NCBI GenBank assembly: GCA_964467345.1
Contig: CAYXPY010000026.1
Span: 1-27,996, forward strand
Length of the DNA: 27,996 nt
Direction: 5' to 3'
Source: SM1-50 sp964467345
GTDB lineage: Archaea; Thermoplasmatota; E2; DHVEG-1
This document shows positions 8,773-14,789 of this stretch, piece after piece. Within the stretch, counting starts at the first letter, position 1. Each line of letters opens with the position of its first letter. The translations under genes and the position numbers were made by a program. Below the pieces are notes generated by a model. The model did not search any database. It was given only the letters and a program-made list of their open reading frames with translations, and was not told the origin of the DNA.

Positions 8773-9741
8773 TTATCGTCGGATGATCCAGATGATGATG
8801 ACGACACCGACGATGATGATGATAGCCAGTATTGCGATGAAGAGGAGCATTTGTCCGGAGAAAGGCCCGTCAGAACTACCTCCACCTTCTGTCGAAATCG
8901 TAATGGTCCCTGTTTCGCTGACAGAATCATCGCTTTCATCGGTGACAGTAAAAGTATACGTGTAGGTCCCGGCTTGTGAATATGTGTGGGTTGGGTTTAA
9001 TTCTGTTGATGTGGTTTGATCCCCGAAGTCCCAGAGGTACCGATAGGGTGGTTGTCCGGTGAGTGGGGAGACACTGCCGTTGAATTGGATGGCCTCTCCG
9101 ACTGATCCGATGTTTTGTGCGTATGCCTCAATGATCTCCAATGGTGGATTGGGGCAGATATCGGAGAGATAGACAAGTCCTGAGGGGTCGAGGTCGCCGC
9201 CGGTGAAGTTTACTTTCATGAACATGGACGTCACACTGAGTTCCTCGTAGATTTCTTCGGCGCTTATGAGGGAAAACCTGATGGTAAGGGTGTCACCTTC
9301 TACAGTGAAATCCGAGGTGGTGAGGTTGATAGTATCAAGGCCGTTGTTGAGTTGTCCAGTGAGGTTGGAGTAACTCACCATATATTCTCCCTCAGAGGTG
9401 ATCAATTGGAAATCGTATTCCACGAAGTTAAGGGAATCGAAGATATCTTCACTATATAAATCGATGATGCTCCCCCTGTTTTCGATGTTACCGCGGACAT
9501 TCAGGGTCAGTGACACCTGTGCCCCGTTCTGTGTATAGGTGACCTGTGTAATATCAAGGTTCTTGACATCAATCTCAGGATGAGAGGTAATCACTACTGT
9601 TTCACCAGTATAATAATCAACGGAACTGACGTCTTCAATCGTGTCAGTGATCGTTGTATCTGCAGCCTGGACAGAGCATACGGCGATGAGCAGAAGGCTG
9701 CTTATCATCATTGTTATTATTCCTAGATTCTTGTGTTTCAT
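8773..9741 (-). CDS. Membrane-anchored PKD-domain surface protein
   Basis: A 322-residue exported protein. A signal peptide (about 1-26, ending VQA) is followed by a beta-rich domain of unknown family (30-195), then a PKD domain (about 200-285) with the hallmark YLWDFGD (235-241) and HTYSQAGTY (252-260). A short Gly/Ser linker and a C-terminal membrane helix (298-320) ending in RR follow, so the protein is anchored with its bulk outside. PKD domains usually mediate protein or carbohydrate contacts. The ATG at 9741 follows GAGGT with an 8-base spacer, and a TATA-like TTTTTAAATAG lies near 9786-9796 on the minus strand. The specific role is unknown. Confidence 0.82.
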   Translation of the reverse strand: MKHKNLGIITMMISSLLLIAVCSVQAADTTITDTIEDVSSVDYYTGETVVITSHPEIDVKNLDITQVTYTQNGAQVSLTLNVRGNIENRGSIIDLYSEDIFDSLNFVEYDFQLITSEGEYMVSYSNLTGQLNNGLDTINLTTSDFTVEGDTLTIRFSLISAEEIYEELSVTSMFMKVNFTGGDLDPSGLVYLSDICPNPPLEIIEAYAQNIGSVGEAIQFNGSVSPLTGQPPYRYLWDFGDQTTSTELNPTHTYSQAGTYTYTFTVTDESDDSVSETGTITISTEGGGSSDGPFSGQMLLFIAILAIIIIVGVVIIIWIIRR

Positions 9742-9841
9742 GGTTTCATACCTCGTTTTATTTGCGGAAGACTATTTACTAATCCTATTTAAAAATTTTG
9801 GAACGCATCTGTTTTCCTGAGTTCGCATAAATATATGTTGT

Positions 9842-10162
9842 TTATTTCAGTTTCTTTTTGAGATCAGTCATGGTGCTTATCATGTCATCCAGGGTCGATT
9901 CAAGTGTCCCAAGACTTACATGGACCTTGTCGGTGATGATAGCTCCTTGGGCGGATGGTTTGATGATGCCATCATGTTCGAGTGTCCGTAGTGAGTAGCG
10001 TATCACGTGTTGTGGTTGACCGGTGATTTGTGAGAGCCGTATGATCCCGATTGGTCCGTGATCTCGAACGGTTTTTAACACGTCGATGTGTCGTATGAGA
10101 AGGTCCAGTTCTTTTTCTGCTACGTTTGTGATAGATGTTTTTTCCCTTTGTTTTTCAGACAA
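9842..10162 (-). CDS. Small winged-helix DNA-binding regulator
   Basis: A 106-residue cytoplasmic protein. A winged helix-turn-helix domain occupies about residues 22-82: HIDVLKTVRDHGPIGI, then LSQITGQPQHVIRYSLRTLE as the helix-turn-helix, then a wing at IIKPSAQGAIIT. A C-terminal amphipathic helix (about 86-106) probably dimerises. The start is taken as TTG at 10162, because GGAGGT sits 6 bases before it and would otherwise lie inside the coding sequence of the longer TTG-initiated frame at 10192. A 12-base palindrome lies just upstream (10182-10193) and may be its own operator. Target genes are unknown. It stands alone between the superoxide reductase and the PKD gene, on the same strand as both. 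Confidence 0.78.
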   Translation of the reverse strand: MSEKQREKTSITNVAEKELDLLIRHIDVLKTVRDHGPIGIIRLSQITGQPQHVIRYSLRTLEHDGIIKPSAQGAIITDKVHVSLGTLESTLDDMISTMTDLKKKLK

Positions 10163-10181
10163 TTTCCTACCTCCCGGGTTA

Positions 10182-10193
10182 ATTGTTAACAAT
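10182..10193. promoter_or_regulatory. Palindromic candidate operator of the winged-helix gene
   Basis: ATTGTTAACAAT is a perfect 12-base palindrome. It lies between a TATA-like TTAAATAT (minus strand, about 10208-10217) and the ribosome binding site of the regulator at 9842-10162, so it would overlap or sit close to the transcription start. This is the expected position for an autoregulatory operator. That the adjacent protein binds it is inference. Confidence 0.45.
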
Positions 10194-10278
10194 GTGTAAG
10201 CATTCTGGATATTTAACCTTATCGAATCAGGAGAAAAAAGAGAAAAAAAATGAAAAGAGAGCTGTTGTCAGTCGCAGA

Positions 10279-10656
10279 TTATTTCGATTTCCACAACCCA
10301 TGGATGTTACAATAGTCTCGAGCAGCTAACGTTATGGCACTTACGCAAAACTCTGCTTCTGGTTTATCAGTTGGTTTTAAAAACTTTCGATAGACTGTCC
10401 CATCAGCATGCAGTTCGATCCACTCGATATAATGCTTCTCCTCCATAGGATGCGGAATAGAACCGACCTTCACTTTCACGCCTGTTGAGGTTTTCTCAAT
10501 CACAGGAACGTGCTTCTCGTTGCCGGCGTCCTGGACTTTCTCCACAAGCAGCTCCATAGGTTGGCCACAGCACACCAACTCACCGACGCCAGCATGCAGG
10601 ACTTCAACGATGTTTCCACAAATAGTGCATTTATAGACTTCCTTTACCTTCGTCAT
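10279..10656 (-). CDS. dfx: Desulfoferrodoxin (superoxide reductase, 2Fe type)
   Basis: A 125-residue cytoplasmic iron protein that reduces superoxide to hydrogen peroxide without making oxygen, using electrons from rubredoxin. The N-terminal desulforedoxin-like domain has Cys10, Cys13, Cys29 and Cys30 (CTIC and CCGQPM) for centre I. The catalytic domain has the conserved Glu47-Lys48-His49, then His69, His75, Cys116 and His119 for the Fe(His)4Cys centre II. As I recall, these positions are the same as in the well-studied Desulfoarculus enzyme. The ATG at 10656 follows GAGGTG. It is the last gene of the minus-strand iron/sulfur/oxygen-defence run and lies 19 bases after iscU. The product peroxide could be removed by the rubrerythrin encoded upstream, and the rubredoxin domain at 14790-14948 is a plausible electron donor. 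Confidence 0.97.
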   Translation of the reverse strand: MTKVKEVYKCTICGNIVEVLHAGVGELVCCGQPMELLVEKVQDAGNEKHVPVIEKTSTGVKVKVGSIPHPMEEKHYIEWIELHADGTVYRKFLKPTDKPEAEFCVSAITLAARDYCNIHGLWKSK

Positions 10657-10675
10657 TTTTCACACCTCGTATTTA

Positions 10676-11059
10676 CTACTTCTGTTTCTTGTTTTTATAA
10701 TCCTTAATTGCCTCATGCAGCGCATCTGCAGCAAGGTTCGAACAATGCATCTTCTGGGCAGGCAGACCGTCAAGTTCGTTTGCCACATCACCTCTTGTGA
10801 TCTTCACAGCTTCGTCGACATGCTTGCCTTTTGCCAGTTCAGTGACCATGCTGCTGGTCGCAATGGCAGAGCCACAACCAAACGTCCGAAACTTGATGTC
10901 AGTGATCTTGTCATCCTTGACCTTGATGAAGATTTCCATGACATCGCCACAGACAGGGTTGCCTACCTTCCCGTACCCATCGGGGTTTTCGATGACACCG
11001 ACGTTGCGTGGGTTCATGAAATGCTCCATAACTTTCTTGCTATATCCTACATTTGCCAT
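10676..11059 (-). CDS. iscU: Iron-sulfur cluster scaffold IscU/NifU-like
   Basis: A 127-residue scaffold on which [2Fe-2S] clusters are built before transfer to target proteins. The three conserved cysteines are at Cys37 (NPVCGD), Cys62 (TFGCGSA) and Cys106 (KMHCSNLA), with the conserved Asp39 that promotes cluster release. The ATG at 11059 is preferred over ATG 11074 because GGAGG lies 8 bases before it. The gene follows the IscS-like gene after 20 bases. Archaeoglobus also encodes an IscU together with a comparable lysine-less IscS, so the pair may act as one complex here as well. Confidence 0.95.
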   Translation of the reverse strand: MANVGYSKKVMEHFMNPRNVGVIENPDGYGKVGNPVCGDVMEIFIKVKDDKITDIKFRTFGCGSAIATSSMVTELAKGKHVDEAVKITRGDVANELDGLPAQKMHCSNLAADALHEAIKDYKNKKQK

Positions 11060-11079
11060 TCTTTGTTCCTCCATTTTTT

Positions 11080-12234
11080 TTATGATAACGGGGAGAGTTT
11101 CCGTAAACGCTGGACGGTCTCAAACGTCGCCTTGCTTACAGGTTCAACATCCTGCAGGGTCGTGGATCGCCCAAGCGTCAGGACCATAGACCCGTGTGCC
11201 TCCTCATGTTTCAAACCAATCGCAAGCAGAACATGCGATGGTTCCAGCGTCTTTGACGAGCATGCTGACCCGGTCGACACCTGGATATCATACATGTCCA
11301 TATTCAGGAGAATGCTTTCTCCTTCGATTGAGCTGAACCGGAAGCTGGCATGGTGCGGCAGACGCTGCACCGGATGTCCCGTGAGATAGGAATCTTTTAT
11401 TTTAAGGATTTCTGTTATAAGAGAGTCTCGTATGGGGAGGAGTCGGTTGCTTTCTTGTTTCATCTCCTGCTGAGCGATCCGTGCTGCTTCACCCATCCCC
11501 ACGATCGCAAAGACATTTTCAGTTCCCGAGCGAAGACCACGCTCCTGTCCACCCCCAAGCATGATGGATTGGAGTTTGATTCCGGGTTTTACGTATAACG
11601 CACCAGCACCTTGTGGGCCGTAGAGATCATTCGAGGAAAGCGTCAGTAAATCGATGCCGTCTTTCTGCACATCGACAGGGATTCTGCCTGCAGCAGCGAC
11701 CCCATCCACATGCAGATAGAGTCCTTTCTCATGGACAAGGGTGCTGATCTCTTTGATCGGTTGGATCGTCCCAATCTCATTGTTCGCATACAATACTGAA
11801 GTAATTGTCGTTGTCTTTGTCAGAATCTGCTCAAGTTTGTCAAGGTCGACAAGACCTGTGGAATCTACAGGGGTGGTCGTGAACGTAAAACCATTTTTCT
11901 GCAGTTCTTTCATCGGATTGAGCACGGACATATGCTCGATAGCCGAGGCGACCACCGCTTTTCCCACCGTGATGTTCCGAAGGGCAGTGCCTTTCACCGC
12001 AAGGTTGTTTGCCTCTGTCGCACTGCTGGTAAAAAGGATGGTGCTTTCGTTTTCCGCATGGATGAACTCAGCGATTTTCTTTCGGGATTCCTCCATCGCG
12101 CGTTTGGCCTGCAAGCCGACAGAATGAAGCGATGAGGGGTTCCCATGAGATGATGTAAGATAGGGCTGGGCGAACGCAAACACCCGGGCGTCCATGGGCA
12201 TGGATGATGCATGATCAAGGTAGATTCGCCCCAT
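11080..12234 (-). CDS. iscS: IscS-like cysteine desulfurase homologue lacking the PLP lysine
   Basis: A 384-residue class V aminotransferase-fold protein of the NifS/IscS family. Kept: YLDHAS (5-10), SATEANN with Thr73, the stacking His101, NNEIGT (151-156), Asp177 of HVDG, the RSGTEN loop, and the mobile-loop Cys325 in TGSACSS. Altered: the invariant S-x-H-K is SSND (200-203), so the lysine that forms the PLP Schiff base is Asp203 and its neighbouring His is Asn202. The PLP-contacting Gln three residues after Asp177 is Ala180. The codons AAT GAT read clearly. From memory, Archaeoglobus fulgidus IscS has the same Lys-to-Asp change. Normal desulfurase activity is therefore unlikely; a structural or persulfide-relay role through Cys325 is inferred. 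The ATG at 12234 follows GGAGG with a 5-base spacer. It lies between dsrE and iscU. Confidence 0.93.
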   Translation of the reverse strand: MGRIYLDHASSMPMDARVFAFAQPYLTSSHGNPSSLHSVGLQAKRAMEESRKKIAEFIHAENESTILFTSSATEANNLAVKGTALRNITVGKAVVASAIEHMSVLNPMKELQKNGFTFTTTPVDSTGLVDLDKLEQILTKTTTITSVLYANNEIGTIQPIKEISTLVHEKGLYLHVDGVAAAGRIPVDVQKDGIDLLTLSSNDLYGPQGAGALYVKPGIKLQSIMLGGGQERGLRSGTENVFAIVGMGEAARIAQQEMKQESNRLLPIRDSLITEILKIKDSYLTGHPVQRLPHHASFRFSSIEGESILLNMDMYDIQVSTGSACSSKTLEPSHVLLAIGLKHEEAHGSMVLTLGRSTTLQDVEPVSKATFETVQRLRKLSPLS

Positions 12235-12245
12235 GTCATCCTCCG

Positions 12246-12608
12246 CTAGAACCACATGGTGGCTCCCGCGTCAAGTGCAAGGTCGTTTAAGGTCCCTGCA
12301 CCAACGATTTTCACACCAGGTATGAGTGTAACTTTTTCTAGCCCCAGCATTTGCTTTGATGCCTCGCACGCATAAATCTCAATACCCATTTCCATGGTTT
12401 TTTTCAACAGCTCAGCGACACTGGGGAACGATCCCATTTTGATGTTCTCAGCGACACCCGGCATGAGGATCCGTAACCCGGTCCCTAGGTAGTAGACCCG
12501 CGGGGTCAAATCCATGTGTTTAGCTGTCTGTGCAAGCACAAGAGGGGAATATTGTTTCTCAGGCTGATCCGTGGTCTGCACATACAGTATTGAGTTTTCA
12601 TCTTTCAT
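12246..12608 (-). CDS. DsrE/F-like sulfur-carrier protein
   Basis: A 120-residue soluble protein of the DsrE/DsrF-like superfamily. The family carries sulfur as a persulfide on a conserved cysteine. Here the single candidate is Cys81 in EIYACEASKQ, in the usual place after a beta strand. Typical secondary features include ILYVQTTD at the N-terminus and VKIVGAGTLNDLALDAGATMWF at the C-terminus, although the protein is not a membrane protein. The ATG at 12608 follows AAGGAGAG. The stop codon lies 11 bases before the IscS start, and tusA precedes it by 10 bases, so tusA-dsrE-iscS-iscU reads as one transcript. It probably exchanges persulfide with TusA. Confidence 0.87.
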   Translation of the reverse strand: MKDENSILYVQTTDQPEKQYSPLVLAQTAKHMDLTPRVYYLGTGLRILMPGVAENIKMGSFPSVAELLKKTMEMGIEIYACEASKQMLGLEKVTLIPGVKIVGAGTLNDLALDAGATMWF

Positions 12609-12618
12609 AGGTCTCTCC

Positions 12619-12870
12619 TTATTTCATTCTTCGGATATAGAAGGTAAGCAAAGGTCCTTCTTTTTTGAACTGGACGAGTTCATGTCCAGTTCGTTTCGCC
12701 CATCGTTTGATGTCTTCCTCTGCAGCGGGATCATCAGCCTCGACCTTGAGGATCTGACCGATGTGTATTTTTTCGATTTCTTCCTTGGTCATCGCAATGG
12801 GCATCGGGCAGTACAGCCCGACACAATCCACTTCTGCATCAGGGGTTATTTCGGATTGATTTGTGTTCAT
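12619..12870 (-). CDS. tusA: TusA-family sulfurtransferase
   Basis: An 83-residue soluble sulfur carrier of the TusA/SirA family. The hallmark CPMP contains the sulfane-sulfur-carrying Cys21 (DCVGLYCPMP), with Cys16 as a second cysteine. The remainder shows the expected alpha/beta pattern with a DDPAAEEDI segment (46-54) and an aromatic C-terminal strand. In bacteria TusA receives sulfur from IscS; in sulfur-oxidising prokaryotes it works with DsrE. Here both partners are encoded immediately downstream, although the IscS lacks its PLP lysine. The gene is 29 bases after the rubrerythrin gene. The ATG at 12870 has no strong ribosome binding site; the short spacer contains TTTATATA on the plus strand (12883-12890), too close to the ATG for an ordinary TATA box. 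Confidence 0.9.
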   Translation of the reverse strand: MNTNQSEITPDAEVDCVGLYCPMPIAMTKEEIEKIHIGQILKVEADDPAAEEDIKRWAKRTGHELVQFKKEGPLLTFYIRRMK

Positions 12871-12899
12871 CTTCTATCGTGGTTTATATAGATGGCTGG

Positions 12900-13475
12900 T
12901 TAGTAGTTTTCTTCTTTTATCTCGAAATGGGCTTGTGGATGCTGGCAGGCAGGGCATTTGTTTGGTGCTTCTGGGCCTTCATGGACATATCCGCAGTTCC
13001 GACATTTCCATTTGACGACTTTTTCTTTCTTGAACACCTGTTTTTTCACCACATTGGCATGGAGCGCTCGGTATCGTTTCTCATGGTACGCCTCGACCTT
13101 TCCGATGTTTCGAAAGCTGCAGGCGACATCAGAAAAGCCTTCCTTTTCTGCGGTCTGGGCGAAATCAGGGTAAATGGTTCCCCATTCTGCTTTCTCACCC
13201 TCTGCCGCTTCCTTGAGGTTTTCCTCGGTTGTTCCGATGACACCAGCAGGGTACATCGCGGTAATCTCAGCCATCCCTCCCTGCAGATACTTAAAAAAGA
13301 CTTTTGCGTGTTCTTTTTCGTTCTCTGCGGTCTCAAGGAAGAGTGCTGCGATTTGTTCGTAGCCTTCTTTCTTTGCCTGTGATGCGAAATAGCTGTATCG
13401 GTTTCTCGCCTGTGACTCTCCTGCGAACGCTGCGAGGAGGTTTTTTTCGGTTTGTGTTCCTTTTAGACTTTTCAT
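12900..13475 (-). CDS. rbr: Rubrerythrin
   Basis: A 191-residue cytoplasmic peroxidase of anaerobes that reduces hydrogen peroxide with electrons from rubredoxin-type proteins. The ferritin-like four-helix domain carries the diiron ligands Glu20, Glu53, His56, Glu94, Glu128 and His131 (motifs ENEKEH and VEAYHEKR). The C-terminal rubredoxin-like domain has Cys158, Cys161, Cys174 and Cys177 (CRNCG, CPAC). The ATG at 13475 is chosen over an in-frame TTG at 13484; the ribosome binding site is weak. It sits between the ferritin-like gene (30 bases upstream) and tusA, in the same run as superoxide reductase, whose product it would consume. Confidence 0.97.
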   Translation of the reverse strand: MKSLKGTQTEKNLLAAFAGESQARNRYSYFASQAKKEGYEQIAALFLETAENEKEHAKVFFKYLQGGMAEITAMYPAGVIGTTEENLKEAAEGEKAEWGTIYPDFAQTAEKEGFSDVACSFRNIGKVEAYHEKRYRALHANVVKKQVFKKEKVVKWKCRNCGYVHEGPEAPNKCPACQHPQAHFEIKEENY

Positions 13476-13505
13476 TTTTCTCAACTCTGTTTTTTTTATT
13501 GTACT

Positions 13506-14000
13506 TTAAGGTCCGACATGGACCATGTCCCAATACACGTCTGCTTCTTCGAATCGGTCCATGCTTTCTTTTTCGATTTCAAGGATTTTGTAATGCTGTA
13601 GTTCCATGTCAGCAAAATAGGAAAGGGTATTGCGTATCTTCTTATCCTTTGTGAACTGCTTTGAGAGTTCTTGGTAGAACTCATGAGCGGATTTCTCCGC
13701 CTGCATCGCACTTTTAAGAAGCGTGCTGAGGGAGGTCTCTTCATCAGGGGGAACGAGTGGAGGGAGTGGAACAGGGGTGGCTTTTGGAATATGGATTTCT
13801 TTGTTTGGGAACTTTGCCTTGTACAGCTGTTCGATGAACGACTGGTGTTTCTGTTCTTCAGATGCAAGGAATTTGAGTTTGTCTTTGAGGAGACCGTTTT
13901 TCACCTGTTCAGCCATCTTTGTATAGATAACGTTGCTTTCGATTTCGCTTTTCATAGCCGCGAGCAGAAGGTCTTCCAGTGTGTATTTTTTCAGATCCAT
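13506..14000 (-). CDS. Ferritin-like diiron protein
   Basis: A 164-residue four-helix protein of the rubrerythrin/ferritin-like group (COG1633 type) without a rubredoxin tail. Candidate metal ligands: Glu19 (KSEIES), Glu49 with His52 (EEQKHQ), Glu102 (AEKSAHEFY), and Glu133 with His136 (DMELQHYK). The two helical pairs are joined by a proline-rich loop (71-87). The ATG at 14000 follows GGGTGAG. The family includes oxidases, peroxidases and iron-binding proteins, and a specific activity cannot be assigned. Position between ferritin and rubrerythrin supports a role in iron or peroxide handling. Confidence 0.87.
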   Translation of the reverse strand: MDLKKYTLEDLLLAAMKSEIESNVIYTKMAEQVKNGLLKDKLKFLASEEQKHQSFIEQLYKAKFPNKEIHIPKATPVPLPPLVPPDEETSLSTLLKSAMQAEKSAHEFYQELSKQFTKDKKIRNTLSYFADMELQHYKILEIEKESMDRFEEADVYWDMVHVGP

Positions 14001-14035
14001 GTTCTCACCCTTTCACTGTTTTCCTCTTGAGGTGA

Positions 14036-14533
14036 TTATTCCTCTTTTCGTTTCCCAAGCTCCCGGTCCAGCATGAAGAGCCCACCGGTGCTTTTTTCAA
14101 TCATTTTTAGTTTCTGGACGATGGCATCGGTCTGTTGTTCTTCTTCGACTTGTTCGTCATGGAACCAGTTCAGCATGGTTGTTGCAGCGTAATCCTTGTC
14201 TGCTGCTGCGATGTTTGCGAGATTCTCGATCATCGCGGTGACTTTTTGTTCGTGTTTGAATGCTTCCTCAAAGGCATGTCCTGGTGATTTCCAGCTGGTT
14301 GGTATCGCGGCGATCGCGCTGAGCGTCACTCGGCCTCTGCGATCATTGATGTGTTTGTAGAATTTCATGGCATGTTCGACTTCCTCGCTTGCTTGAACCC
14401 TCATCCAGTTCGCAAACCCACCTAGGTTGATTGATTCGAAGTAGGCGGACATGGACAGGTATAGGTACGCTGACCAGAGTTCTGCGTTGATTTGCTTATT
14501 TATTGCATTTTCCAATTTTTTACTTAACATCAT
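14036..14533 (-). CDS. ftnA: Ferritin (bacterial FtnA-like)
   Basis: A 166-residue non-haem ferritin that oxidises Fe(II) and stores Fe(III) in a 24-subunit shell. Ferroxidase residues counted from the second Met are Glu17, Glu50, His53, Glu94, Gln127 and Glu130, the same numbering as E. coli FtnA. Supporting motifs are NAELWSAYLYLSMSA, ASEEVEHAMKF and HDEQVEEE. The ATG at 14533 is chosen because GGAGGT lies 7 bases before it; the following codon is also ATG. A longer reading frame extends to 14596, but its upstream part overlaps the real 52-residue Cys-rich gene in another frame. Iron storage here would limit Fenton chemistry when superoxide and peroxide are formed. Confidence 0.96.
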   Translation of the reverse strand: MMLSKKLENAINKQINAELWSAYLYLSMSAYFESINLGGFANWMRVQASEEVEHAMKFYKHINDRRGRVTLSAIAAIPTSWKSPGHAFEEAFKHEQKVTAMIENLANIAAADKDYAATTMLNWFHDEQVEEEQQTDAIVQKLKMIEKSTGGLFMLDRELGKRKEE

Positions 14534-14562
14534 CTTTTTTACCTCCTTTTTTACATAGTTCT

Positions 14563-14721
14563 TTATTTGATACGTTTCATTGGTGCGCCGCAACAATGCG
14601 GGATCGATTTCGGTTCTTTTTCAAATCCAATGACCGAGTTGCAGGTACATTCCTTTTCTTTGCAGTCGCATTGGTATTGTATCTTCATGGTAGATTCCTC
14701 ACAGCCACAGTTTTTGCACAT
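14563..14721 (-). CDS. 52-residue Cys-rich metal-binding protein (desulforedoxin-like knuckle)
   Basis: A short gene readable on the minus strand between the flavin reductase and ferritin genes. The ATG at 14721 has GGAGG with a 9-base spacer, and a TATA box (14761-14767) sits at the right distance, so it is well supported despite its size. The product has nine cysteines in 52 residues: MCKNCGC (Cys2, 5, 7), CDC (18, 20), CTC (25, 27) and HCCGAPM (43, 44). The last motif matches the C-C-G-x-P-M knuckle of the desulfoferrodoxin N-domain encoded in the same run (CCGQPM). It is probably an Fe or Zn Cys4 protein, perhaps electron-transferring. It is the first gene of its operon, 29 bases before ferritin. 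The function is not known. Confidence 0.83.
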   Translation of the reverse strand: MCKNCGCEESTMKIQYQCDCKEKECTCNSVIGFEKEPKSIPHCCGAPMKRIK

Positions 14722-14734
14722 AATCAAATTCCTC

Positions 14735-14770
14735 CAGTTCATGTTACAATTTTCATTTCTTTATATACTT
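14735..14770 (-). promoter_or_regulatory. Promoter of the Cys-rich/ferritin/Fe-S operon
   Basis: AAGTATATAAAG on the minus strand (TATATAA at 14761-14767) is a good archaeal TATA box, with transcription expected near 14738. It would drive the Cys-rich gene and probably everything down to the superoxide reductase gene, as later gaps are short. A single TTGTAA (about 14743-14748) resembles one half of the PerR-like operator, but no matching second half was found. Confidence 0.6.
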
Positions 14771-14789
14771 TACCTGTGTTTTTTCTCTT

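Noticed and set aside
8783..8830. GAT/GAC-rich tandem-like repeat
   Set aside because: On the minus strand it encodes the Ile/Val-rich membrane helix of the PKD protein; repeated ATC/ATT/GTC codons explain it, so it is not a separate repeat element.
10715..11389. 224-codon open frame opposite iscU/iscS
   Set aside because: Shadow of two strongly conserved genes, with atypical composition and no domain.
12883..12890. TATA box for tusA
   Set aside because: TTTATATA lies only about 17 bases from the ATG, too close for a normal archaeal start site, and the gene is well placed for read-through from rubrerythrin.
12861..13382. Open frames opposite the rubrerythrin and TusA genes (up to 173 codons)
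   Set aside because: They are antisense shadows without ribosome binding sites or recognisable domains; the minus-strand genes have complete family motifs.
14534..14596. N-terminal extension of ferritin
   Set aside because: The frame is open, but the GGAGGT site directly before ATG 14533 and the overlap with the Cys-rich gene argue for the shorter protein.
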